Below, in pieces: positions 52,101-58,505 of a stretch of 58,614 nt of DNA; the first letter of the stretch is position 1, and each line of letters begins with the position of its first letter. The position numbers were made by a program, and so were the translations under genes. Location of the stretch: NCBI GenBank assembly GCA_964615375.1, contig CAZTOW010000058.1, positions 1 to 58,614 on the forward strand. Reading direction: 5' to 3'. This DNA is from CAZKWG01 sp964615375 (lineage in GTDB: Bacteria > Myxococcota_A > UBA796 > CAZKWG01). The notes under the pieces were generated by a model. That model was not told the DNA's origin, did no database searches, and saw only the letters and a list, made by a program, of their open reading frames with translations.

Positions 52101-55100
52101 CTCATCGGCGGAGAGGCCGTGCCCGCCGCGCTGGTCCGGCGCTGGTTCGCCCGCCACCACCGGCCCGGGGGCCCGCGCCTCTTCGACCTGTATGGGTCTA
52201 CCGAGACCCTGGTGAACGCCACCTTCCACGAGATCACCCGCGCGCCGGCCGCGGACGCCGTGTTCACGCCGATCGGCCGCCCCCGGGCGGGCACGGATGT
52301 CTGGCTGCTGGGCGAGGACGGGCGCCCGCTGCCCGCGGGGGACCGGCAGGGGACCGGGGAGATCGTGGTCGGCGGGGCCATCGCCGAGGGCTACTTCGAG
52401 GACCCCGCGCAGACCGCCGCGGCCTTCCAGGAGCTCTCCGGGCTGGGGCGGATCTACCGCACCGGGGATCTGGCCCGCCGGGACGCTGCCGGGGACCTGG
52501 TCTACGTGGGGCGGGCCGACACCCAGGTCCAGATCCGTGGGAACCGCGTGGAGCTGGGCGAGATCGAGCACACCCTCCTGGAGCACCCCGCCCTGCGCGA
52601 AGCGGTGGTCCTCTACGAGGAGGGCTGGCTGTCGGCGGTCTACGTGGGCGCCGCCTCGCCGGAAGAGCTGCGACCCTGGCTGGAGGCGCGCCTGCCCGCG
52701 CCGATGATCCCGAACCGCCTGCTGCCCGTGGAGCGCATCCCGCGCAACCCAGCGGGGAAGGCGGATCGGCGCGCGGCTCTGGCCCTGATCCGAGCTCCCG
52801 TGGCGGCGCCGGTCGCCGCGGAGGCCCCGGTCGGGGGAGCGCTGGAGGCCCTGGCCCGGGTCTGGGCCGAGGTGCTGGAGCTCTCCGCGCTACCCGCTGC
52901 CAACGCCGACTTCTTCGCGCTGGGTGGCGACTCCCTCCGCGCTGTCGCGATCGCCGACCGCCTGCGCGCCCAGCACGGGCTCGCCCTGCGCCCCCTCCTG
53001 CTCTACCAGCACCGCACCCTGGGGGAGCTCGCCGCCGCGCTGGGGCCCGCGCTCCCGGCGGGGGGATCGCCCGGAGATATAGGTGACAGTCATAATCTAT
53101 TATCGAATATAACATCGGTTACACTGGATGCCGGCCCCTTCCCCCTCTCGCCCGTGCAGCGCGGCTTCTTCACCGCCCACCGCCGCCGGCCGGAGCGCCC
53201 GCCGGTCTGGTGCGCCTCGGTCCCCCTGCGCGGCCCGCTGGACCTCCAGGCCTTCCGCGAGGCCATCGACCTGCTGGTGACGCGCCACGAGCAGCTCCGC
53301 GTCATCTTCCGACCCACCGCCCGCGGCCCGCTGCAGGAGCCGGTCCCGGTGCTGCCCTTCGCGCTCCAGTACGACGATCTCTCGACGTTACCAGACGTGT
53401 TACGCGAGCGCGCCCTCGCCGTCCGCTGGGAGGAGGAGGGGGAGGCCCGCCTGGAGCTGGATCGCTGGCCCCTCTTCCGCGCGCGGCTCTGCCGGCTCGC
53501 CCCCGACAGCCACGTCCTCATCCTGGTGGCGCACCACATCACCAGCGACGCCTGGAGCTTCTGGCTGCTGGCCGGCGAGCTCCTGGAGGCCCACGCCGCC
53601 CTGGCCCGAGGTCGTGAGCCCGCCCTCCCGCCGCCCGTGCAGCTCCGTGAGCTCCTGGCCGGGACGCGCGCCCGACCGGACGACGGCTTCTGGGCGTCAG
53701 CGCTCGCCGATCTCCAGCAGGAGGCCGCCCCGGAGGAGCCCATGCAGGCGGCTCACCTGGTGCTGGGCTGGGGGGTGATGGACGGGCTGCGCTCGGCGGC
53801 GCGGAGGAGCGCCAGCACGCCCTACCTGCTGGTGCTGACCGCGCTGTTTCAGGCGTTACAGGAGTTGGATGGGCGAGAGGATCGGGTGATCGCCACCGCG
53901 TTCTCCGGTCGGGAGGGCCCGCAGCACCCCAGCGGGCGGGTGGTGGGCGCCCTGGCCCGGGGGCTGCCCGTGCGGGTGCGCGGGATGCCGGACCTGGAGG
54001 CGGTCAGCCGGGCCTTCGCGGCGGTGGCGGCCCACGAGGACACCGACCCCGCCGAGATCGCGCGGGCGGTGGGCGGCGCGGACGCGGTCGAGCGCCTGGG
54101 CCGCACCTTCCTCTCCTGGCTGGACCCCGCGGCCCTGCCGCTCCCCAGCACCAGCCTCCAGGTGGACTGGCGGCAGGCGCGCTTCCGCTTCGCCGCGCCC
54201 TCCACCGGCACGGAGCTGATGGTGGGGGCCATGGCCTCGGACGGGCTCACGCTCAACCTGCACGGGGGCGCGATCGTGGAGCGGGTGCAGGCTCCCCTGA
54301 GCCGTCGGCTGCGCGCGCTGGCCACCCCGGACGCCGCGCTGGTGGTCTACGCGCCCGAGGGCATGCCGGTCCCGGTGAGCGAGCCCACCCTGATCGAGCG
54401 CGTAGACACCCCGCAAGGGCGCACCGAGCTCATCCTCCTGCCCTGGTCGGCCGACGCGCTCCGGGCGGGACCGGCCTTGGAGGCGGCCGTCGCGCGGGCG
54501 GTGCAGGCCAGCGACGCGGGCGTGGTGGCGCTGGCGGGGATGTTGCCGGCGCTCACCGGGCTCTGCGCGCGCGCCCTGGGGCGTCCGGGGCAGGTGGTGA
54601 CGACCGGGCATGCGGTGACAGTGGCGGCGATGGTCCGCACGATCCGCCGGGTGCTCGCCGAGACGGGGAGGGTCTGGGCGGAGCTGCGGGTGGGCGTGCT
54701 GGGGCTCGGGTCCATCGGACAGGCCACGCTGGAGCTGGCGTTACACCTGTATGGACAGCCGTTGGAGATCCTGCGGAGCGATCCGCGGCTGGGGCTTCAG
54801 GACGATCTCTACCGGGCCGACCTGATCCTCGGCGCCACCAGCGGCGGCGCCACCCTGGACGTCGGGCGCCTGCGGCCCGGGACGCTGGTGATCGACGACT
54901 CCTTCCCCCGGGCCTACGACGAGGCGGCGGCGCGGGCGCGCATGGAGCGGACAGGCGACGTGCTCCTGCGCGGGGGCGGTCTGCTGGACGTGGGGCCCCT
55001 GGACCGGCGCTCGCCCTTCCCCGAGGCCGCGGCCTTACGCGCCCGTTATGGCGCGCGCTTCCTCCCCGGCTGTCACGCTGAGGCCCTGCTGCTGGCCAGC

Positions 55101-55250
55101 GCCCCCGAGCTCGGGCCGACGGTGGGCCCGGTGGACCTGGCGCGGGCGCTCACGGTCTGGGAGGCGGTGGAGCGCGCGGGCTGGGAGGCGCCGGGGAGCG
55201 GGGAGGTAGGTGCTACACTTCACGGGACAGCGGGAGCGAGGCGTGTCTAA
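46164..55250 (+). CDS. Hybrid PKS-NRPS megasynthase with C-terminal AAR-like reductase domain
   Basis: 3028 residues, one polypeptide. Order by motifs: fatty-acyl-AMP-ligase-like domain (SSGSTRAPRG about 150; MPHTHDMGLIG), ACP (Ser about 529), ketosynthase (Cys 736 DTACSS; His 871; His 905), ketoreductase (TGGAGGIG about 1005; Ser/Tyr/Lys present), ACP (Ser about 1251), condensation (HHSVLDA about 1428), adenylation (FTSGSTGQPKG about 1862), PCP (Ser about 2256), condensation (HHITSDA about 2457), then about 290 residues like cyanobacterial acyl-ACP reductase (TTGHAVTVAAM, GLGSIG about 2848, CHAEALLLA with Cys 2970). No AT domain: trans-AT type. The A domain has Gly where Asp235 normally binds the alpha-amino group. 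Start ATG 46164; ATG 46131 possible. A reductively released, lipid-primed product is inferred. Confidence 0.93.
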   Translation: MLQRLTDLLIQAPPTATISMLGGPTWSPAELLLRARGLGGALHRRGFDPARPVLLMVDDLADFLVCFWGTLLAGLTPAPLSPPRDGSEGERERTMRAARLLGGPVVVDRAWVEFVGSLFEGSVLDPGVGEGEDPLPEPVLTEAPALVQLSSGSTRAPRGVVLPQAAILANLRQLRARVPITDADRVLTWMPHTHDMGLIGCHLLPLLAGAPQIRMHPLDAMRDPRRWLQAAAEARATVLASTPFALQRATRALGRGGPRPDLSAVRLLAVGAEPIDPQVCRDFCAASGVAESAIYPMYGLAEATVGVAAPAQPGLRTVEFDGRELVLHGPPLDGIQVALREGGELWLAGPNVSPGYLGEPEASAEVFVDGWLRTGDLAAISEGELAIVGRLRDIVVVNGQNHHAHDLEALAEGVPGVRAAVAVSERRDGLEVPCMLVVLDPARPAVWALRAVAEAVQTRVGARPRVLPLERIPRTTSGKKRRAELARQLAAGALEEATGNTVGLALEALSAALGRPVTDPDQPLTELGAGSIQAMDALSRMEAALGLSLDAALLRRARTPRELARFIERTEYKQAVTLVTAHDEPIAILGAVCRLPGASSPAALVARVREGRTQIGPVPPGRLRDPGSWTGAFLSEIERFDAARFHLSEEEAGAMDPTQRLALTLADALLAPHREEREIGVFLGLSGSSWAEELLDHLDDPLPPAALPGALGSLAATRLSQHLDLRGPAMVVDTACSSALVAVAQAVGALRRGECRMAVVGGAHLNLRPTLWRLFQAAGALSKSGRCLPLSEEADGTVPGEGAVLLLLAPRSVALASGRPILGLIRGIAVNNDGASLGVMAPNPAGQAAVVARALALAAVAPGAVRFVEAHAAGTPIGDPVERGVLGRAYAHGPKIGTSKAIFGHTMAAAGAVGLLRLLGELGPGELGAVSSFGFGGTNAHAVVEGGAPLPDVEAPISPDLPRLGLGEARVDGLLHRVRRDPAGGVVWSPIPDGPRVDLRGGSYVITGGAGGIGRALARHLARRGARRLLLAGRRPLDAEIEALCARLGGLGTLARYEAVDLGDSAAADAFVARLGRVDGIFHLAGGMDAAALQAKARGAEALRRADAGFVLLFSSISACLPGMDRGIEDYAAANAALDRIAAVERARGRAWTALAFGPWADVGMAAELAEGYARAGIRPLRPAEGMAAVERALALAEAHLVVTPREGSVVTAQPAGDLLATIRALVAEAAGLALEEVGDDVPLPTLGIDSVEALALLKKLERAVGRTLPTTLVFEHDTPAALARALGEGVAREAVRTPEADSGVTSRYTDSIPLAASQQTFVVQRAFFPDMPGSVLLCVTVRGPEPTLDPDRLAEALRRVAARHPVLSAVIAEEAGRSVLICGRTPPELRLVDALDLDALANEPFDLARGPLERVVTDGRRLALCGHHSVLDAWSQKLVLEDLLQTFEALRGEGEEPTAPASTWAEAAALLARPPERGLDAWRARFADGVPPLILPWDAPVHAPNSGGGRFCSRAFDVNTTSALQALARESGLSLPSLVLAIYLELLARWSGQPDVVVRVAHARREARLPELDRVVGSFADSLPVRLTLTLDEPLLALAGRVAAALTEAQAGAEASSLALASLGEHSPSGPVGLTPAGFSFPLLPAPERIGALELLDVEGAVVAGFTRLALIAWVFRGRLHTSWCAAKSHLSDEKLGALARDYAALVDGLLARPQAPPRPRSWPLAEDPPPTLHGRILARCRLHPEREAAPRLSYGQLARRSAALAQRLEGERIAVLAAPSPEAVIGVLSVLRSGAAYVPLDPSWPDARIAAIAAKGRPSAVLCPPEHAARASALGLPVHLIGAEEASDGPDRPGALCWVMFTSGSTGQPKGVVVTHRAALAFHEWVSRVLAVSERDRFLYTASLGYGGAIRQIFSPLLHGAMTVPAPPDALKDPDLLVRFVREAGVTVYNAVPSLWAHLLDAAERCDSDPWERVRFVLIGGEAVPAALVRRWFARHHRPGGPRLFDLYGSTETLVNATFHEITRAPAADAVFTPIGRPRAGTDVWLLGEDGRPLPAGDRQGTGEIVVGGAIAEGYFEDPAQTAAAFQELSGLGRIYRTGDLARRDAAGDLVYVGRADTQVQIRGNRVELGEIEHTLLEHPALREAVVLYEEGWLSAVYVGAASPEELRPWLEARLPAPMIPNRLLPVERIPRNPAGKADRRAALALIRAPVAAPVAAEAPVGGALEALARVWAEVLELSALPAANADFFALGGDSLRAVAIADRLRAQHGLALRPLLLYQHRTLGELAAALGPALPAGGSPGDIGDSHNLLSNITSVTLDAGPFPLSPVQRGFFTAHRRRPERPPVWCASVPLRGPLDLQAFREAIDLLVTRHEQLRVIFRPTARGPLQEPVPVLPFALQYDDLSTLPDVLRERALAVRWEEEGEARLELDRWPLFRARLCRLAPDSHVLILVAHHITSDAWSFWLLAGELLEAHAALARGREPALPPPVQLRELLAGTRARPDDGFWASALADLQQEAAPEEPMQAAHLVLGWGVMDGLRSAARRSASTPYLLVLTALFQALQELDGREDRVIATAFSGREGPQHPSGRVVGALARGLPVRVRGMPDLEAVSRAFAAVAAHEDTDPAEIARAVGGADAVERLGRTFLSWLDPAALPLPSTSLQVDWRQARFRFAAPSTGTELMVGAMASDGLTLNLHGGAIVERVQAPLSRRLRALATPDAALVVYAPEGMPVPVSEPTLIERVDTPQGRTELILLPWSADALRAGPALEAAVARAVQASDAGVVALAGMLPALTGLCARALGRPGQVVTTGHAVTVAAMVRTIRRVLAETGRVWAELRVGVLGLGSIGQATLELALHLYGQPLEILRSDPRLGLQDDLYRADLILGATSGGATLDVGRLRPGTLVIDDSFPRAYDEAAARARMERTGDVLLRGGGLLDVGPLDRRSPFPEAAALRARYGARFLPGCHAEALLLASAPELGPTVGPVDLARALTVWEAVERAGWEAPGSGEVGATLHGTAGARRV
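47862..47909. repeat. AT-rich island with perfect inverted repeat, ACP1-KS linker
   Basis: AGCTGTAAC-ATTA-GTTACAGCT (47885-47906): 9-bp arms, 4-base loop, in a stretch starting at ATTGAGAGAACAGAATATAAAC. Coding codons here include ATT, AGA, GAA, AAA, GTA and TTA (47895), all rare in this gene. It lies exactly between the first carrier domain and the ketosynthase. Confidence 0.85.
50060..50113. repeat. AT-rich island with inverted repeat, ACP2-C linker
   Basis: GTGTAAC-ATCGC-GTTACAC (50074-50092): 7-bp perfect arms. Neighbouring codons (GTA ACA, TAC ACA GAT TCT ATT, CTT GCT GCA) are unusual for the gene. It lies between the second carrier domain and the first condensation domain. Confidence 0.8.
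53076..53126. repeat. AT-rich island with dyads, PCP-C2 linker
   Basis: ATAAT-CT-ATTAT (53092-53103) is a perfect dyad, followed by ATAACATCGGTTACA (53109-53123), a near-dyad of the same type as the two earlier linkers. Codons AGT CAT AAT CTA TTA TCG AAT ATA ACA are rare here. It lies between the third carrier domain and the second condensation domain. Confidence 0.75.
55212..55219 (+). promoter_or_regulatory. GCTACACT element before the FG-GAP lipoprotein
   Basis: GCTACACT (-10-like TACACT, 55214-55219) stands 24 bases before the GTG at 55243, inside the 3' end of the megasynthase gene. The same octamer precedes the lipoprotein at 33523. It would give this gene its own promoter. Confidence 0.4.
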
Positions 55251-56721
55251 ACAGATAATAAACATTGCCAGTCACCTGATCGCCGTCTGCCTGGTCGCCT
55301 GCGCGGGCGAGCCCAAGTCCGAGTCGGGGGAGGCCGAGACCGGCTCTGAGACCGGCGACGCTGAGACCGGGTTCGAGACCGGCGGCGAGACCGGCGGCGA
55401 GACCGGCCACAGCTCCACCCCGCGCCTCCAGGGCGAGCGGTCCGACGCCGACGCCGACGGCCGGGTGGAGGGGGCGCGCAACACCATGGGCTACTGGCTC
55501 AGCGGCGCGGACTTCGACGGGGACGGGCTGGACGAGCTGGTGACCTCGGACGCCTACGCGGGCGCGGCCCAGGAGGGACAGATCTACGTCGTGAGCAGCC
55601 CCGAGCTGGGGACGGTGGACGCGCCGACCGAGGCCAGGGCCGTGATCACGGGGATGGAGATCGAGGGCAAGGTGGGCAACAGCGCCACGGCCCTCGGGGA
55701 CCTCGACGGCGAGGGCTTCCCGGAGCTCGGCTTCCTGGATCGCGACGAGACCGCCTGGATCTTCGCGGGGCCGGTGTACGGCGAGCACTACTGGGACGAC
55801 GCCGACTACGCGCTGACGGGGGTGGACCAGACCGACGAGCGCGCCAGCCAGCTCGCCTCGGGAGACCTGGACGGCGACGGCCAGGCGGACCTGGCGCTGA
55901 GCGCGCAGCGGGACTTCGGGGGCACCGAGCCGGGAGACGTCTGGGTGGTGCTCGGACCCCTCGCCGAGGCCCGGCTCAGCCTGGACAGCGCCGCGCAGGC
56001 GCACCTCCCGGGCGAGGACGCCGAGGACCGGCTCGGCTGGGTGGTGCTGAGCGGGGACGCGGACGCCGACGGCGTGGACGATCTCTGGGTCAGCGCGGTG
56101 AGGGACTCCGGCTCGGTGGAGCGGGCAGGCGCGGTCTACCTCTTCGAGAGCGGCGCGCTCTCGGGCGAGCTGGCCCTGGCGGACGCCGCGCTCACCCTGC
56201 GTGGGGGCTGGCCCAACGCGGGCCTGGGCAACCAGATGGCGGCGGACGGGGACCTGGACGGCGACGGGAGCGTGGACCTGCTGGTGAGCGCCTCGGGCGG
56301 GGGCGGCTCCAGCACGGGCGCGGTCTACCTGTTCACCGGCCCGCTCTCCGAGCTCGGCGCGCTCACCGACGCCACCGCGACCCTGGTGGGCGATCTGGGG
56401 GACCACGCCTCCTACGCCTGTCACGCGGACTTCGCCGGAGATCTGGACCTGGACGGCCTCGCCGACGTGGTGAGCTCGGACTGCGAGCGCTCGGCCCTGG
56501 TCTCCAAGGGCGGCTCGGTCTGGCTGCACTACGCGCCGCTGGCGGGGACGGTGGGCGTGTCCGCGGCTGCGCTCACGGTGAACGGGAGCACGGAGAACCA
56601 CGCGCTGGGCAAGGACGTGGGCGGGGTGGGGGACCTGGACGGGGACGGCGCGGGTGAGCTGGCGATGGGCTCCTACTTCGGGCCCACGGTCTTCGTGCTA
56701 CGGGGGGGCCTGGAGCCCTGA
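55243..56721 (+). CDS. FG-GAP propeller lipoprotein with ETG-rich linker
   Basis: A 492-residue lipoprotein. Signal peptide with lipobox LVAC (residues about 16-19), then a linker rich in Glu-Thr-Gly (about 22-60), then a seven-bladed-like integrin-alpha/FG-GAP propeller with repeated Asp-Gly-Asp calcium loops (ADFDGDGLDELVTSDAY, GDLDGEGFPELGFL, GDLDGDGQADLALSA, GDADADGVDDLWVSA, GDLDGDGSVDLLVSASG, GDLDLDGLADVVSS, GDLDGDGAGELAMGS). The GTG at 55243, after GGGAGCGAG, overlaps the megasynthase stop (55248-55250). Surface-exposed protein; partner unknown. Confidence 0.87.
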   Translation: MSKQIINIASHLIAVCLVACAGEPKSESGEAETGSETGDAETGFETGGETGGETGHSSTPRLQGERSDADADGRVEGARNTMGYWLSGADFDGDGLDELVTSDAYAGAAQEGQIYVVSSPELGTVDAPTEARAVITGMEIEGKVGNSATALGDLDGEGFPELGFLDRDETAWIFAGPVYGEHYWDDADYALTGVDQTDERASQLASGDLDGDGQADLALSAQRDFGGTEPGDVWVVLGPLAEARLSLDSAAQAHLPGEDAEDRLGWVVLSGDADADGVDDLWVSAVRDSGSVERAGAVYLFESGALSGELALADAALTLRGGWPNAGLGNQMAADGDLDGDGSVDLLVSASGGGGSSTGAVYLFTGPLSELGALTDATATLVGDLGDHASYACHADFAGDLDLDGLADVVSSDCERSALVSKGGSVWLHYAPLAGTVGVSAAALTVNGSTENHALGKDVGGVGDLDGDGAGELAMGSYFGPTVFVLRGGLEP

Positions 56722-56723
56722 GC

Positions 56724-57152
56724 ATGTCCGAAGAGCAGTCTCCCCCGGTCCGCACTCTTGGAAGCCACCGCGTCCTGGTCATCGACCCGGGCGGCCCCGC
56801 CCTGCTGAGCCCCGGCGACGTCACCGACCTCATCGGCCAGACCTGGGGCCTCGACGTGGACTGGGTGGCGGTGCCGCTGGCGCGCCTGCCGCCGGACTTC
56901 CTGCGCCTCAGCACGCGCGTGGCGGGGGAGATCATCCAGAAGTTCATCAACTACGGGTTGAAGCTGGCCATTCTGGGCGACACGGCGGAGCTCGAGGCCC
57001 GGAGCGAGGCGCTGGCGGCCTTCGTGCGCGAGTCCAACCGCGGGTCGCAGGTGTGGTTCGCGCCGAGCCTGGAGGCGCTGGCGGAGCGGCTGAGCCAGGG
57101 CTCGACCGGGGCCGGAGCGCGGGCTCTGGCGCGGCCTGCGGGCTCGGCGTAG
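56724..57152 (+). CDS. DUF4180-like protein
   Basis: A 142-residue cytosolic protein. DVTDLIGQTWG..., PLARLPPDFLRLSTRVAGEIIQKFINYGLKLAILGD, and FVRESNRGSQVWFAPSLEAL match the pattern of the small DUF4180 domain, whose function is not established. The C-terminal tail is low-complexity Ala/Gly/Arg. It starts 2 bases after the stop of the FG-GAP lipoprotein gene and ends 19 bases before the kinase start, so it may be translated with either. A role as kinase substrate or regulator is a guess from position. Confidence 0.72.
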   Translation: MSEEQSPPVRTLGSHRVLVIDPGGPALLSPGDVTDLIGQTWGLDVDWVAVPLARLPPDFLRLSTRVAGEIIQKFINYGLKLAILGDTAELEARSEALAAFVRESNRGSQVWFAPSLEALAERLSQGSTGAGARALARPAGSA

Positions 57153-57171
57153 GCTGTAAGGGGAGGCTCCC

Positions 57172-58488
57172 CTGTCCGACGACCTGACCCAGCGCACGCC
57201 CGCGCCCAGCCGGCGGCGCCGCACGCCCGACCTGCGCGACCTGCCCGTCGAAGACCCCGGCGACCGCTACGAGAGCGACGCGGTGGTGGGGCAGGGCGGG
57301 ATGGCGACCGTCTGGCGCGCCGAGGATCGCGCGCTGCGGCGGCAGGTGGCGCTCAAGCGGCTCTCCGCCGAGCAGAGCGAGGACGCCGACGCCGTCTCGC
57401 GCTTCGTGGCCGAGGCCCGTGTGGTGGCGCAGCTCGAGCACCCCAACATCGCGCCCCTGCACAGCCTGGCCTGTGACGCCGAGGGGCGCCCCTACCTGTC
57501 GATGAAGCTGGTGGAGGGCGAGACGCTGGGCCGCCGCATCCAGCGCCTGGGGCGCGAGCGGCTCACACCAGAGAACCTGCGGGCGAACCTCCAGATCCTC
57601 AGCCGTGTCTGCGACGCCGTGGCCTACGCCCACAGCCGGGGCGTCATCCACCGCGACATCAAGCCCACCAACATCATGGTCGGCGCCTTCTCCAAGGTCT
57701 ACCTGATGGACTGGGGCACGGTGCGCCTCCTGCCCGACCGCGCCCCGCCCGAGCTGATCCCGGAGGGGGGGCAGGCGGCCCTGGGCTACGTGCGCGGCGA
57801 GATCATCGGCACGCCTCAGTACATGTCGCCCGAGCAGGCCAACGGCCGCACGGAGGAGACCGACGAGCGCAGCGACGTGTTCTCGCTGGGCGCCACGCTC
57901 TACGCGATCCTGGCGGGGAGGCCGCCCTATGTGGGGCGGGACGTGAACGTCCTGCTGGCCCAGGCCCGCGCCTGCGAGATCCCGCCGCCGGAGCTCTACG
58001 CCCCCGGCGAGATCCCGCCCGAGCTCTCCCGCCTCGCGCTGCGCGCCCTCTCGGCGGATCCGACGGCCCGCCACCCGGACGTGCTCAGCTTCCAGGCGGA
58101 CATCGAGCAGTACCTCCGCCGGCGCGACGGCCTGCCCATCCGCAGCTACGAGGCCGGCACCCTGCTGGTCCGCGAGGGAGATCCCGGGGACACGGCCTAC
58201 ATCGTCCTGCGCGGGCAGGCGGAGGTCTACACGGAGACGGACGGCGAGCGCCGGGTGCTGCGCCTGCTGGGGCCGGGCGAGGTCTTCGGCGAGACGGCGG
58301 TGCTGCTCTCCCGCCCGCGCACGGCCAGCGTGAGCGCGCTCACGGACCTGACGCTCGTGGTCGTGGACCGCGCCGAGCTCTCCCAGGCCCTCGGGGTCCA
58401 CGCCTGGGTGGAGCCCTTCGTGCGCGCGCTGGCGGAGCGCTTCCGGGAGATCGACGATCGCGTGCGTCGCCTGGAGTCGGCGGGCTGA
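57172..58488 (+). CDS. Ser/Thr kinase with C-terminal cyclic-nucleotide-binding-like domain
   Basis: 438 residues if started at CTG 57172, which is placed 5 bases after a strong GGGGAGG; the frame is closed by TAA at 57157 and the first GTG lies inside the Gly loop. Kinase: VVGQGGMATVWRAED, VALKRL, HRDIKPTNIM, MDWGTV (DWG instead of DFG), GTPQYMSPEQANG. Residues about 320-425 resemble a cNMP-binding domain (LLVREGDPGDTAYIVLRGQAEVY, LGPGEVFGETAVLLSRPRTASVSALTD). The usual phosphate-binding GE...RxA is present as GETAVLLSRPRTAS. No transmembrane helix. This suggests kinase activity gated by cAMP/cGMP; the cyclase-domain protein at 2-5 kb could be one source, which is inference. Confidence 0.9.
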   Translation: MSDDLTQRTPAPSRRRRTPDLRDLPVEDPGDRYESDAVVGQGGMATVWRAEDRALRRQVALKRLSAEQSEDADAVSRFVAEARVVAQLEHPNIAPLHSLACDAEGRPYLSMKLVEGETLGRRIQRLGRERLTPENLRANLQILSRVCDAVAYAHSRGVIHRDIKPTNIMVGAFSKVYLMDWGTVRLLPDRAPPELIPEGGQAALGYVRGEIIGTPQYMSPEQANGRTEETDERSDVFSLGATLYAILAGRPPYVGRDVNVLLAQARACEIPPPELYAPGEIPPELSRLALRALSADPTARHPDVLSFQADIEQYLRRRDGLPIRSYEAGTLLVREGDPGDTAYIVLRGQAEVYTETDGERRVLRLLGPGEVFGETAVLLSRPRTASVSALTDLTLVVVDRAELSQALGVHAWVEPFVRALAERFREIDDRVRRLESAG

Positions 58489-58505
58489 GGGTCGGCGGGC
58501 TGAGG
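58476..58505. repeat. 15-bp tandem duplication over the kinase stop codon
   Basis: GTCGGCGGGCTGAGG occurs twice in direct succession (58476-58490, 58491-58505). The first copy contains the kinase's last codons and TGA. It is probably a slippage duplication without effect on the protein. The remaining 109 bases to the window end hold no gene I can support. Confidence 0.9.
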
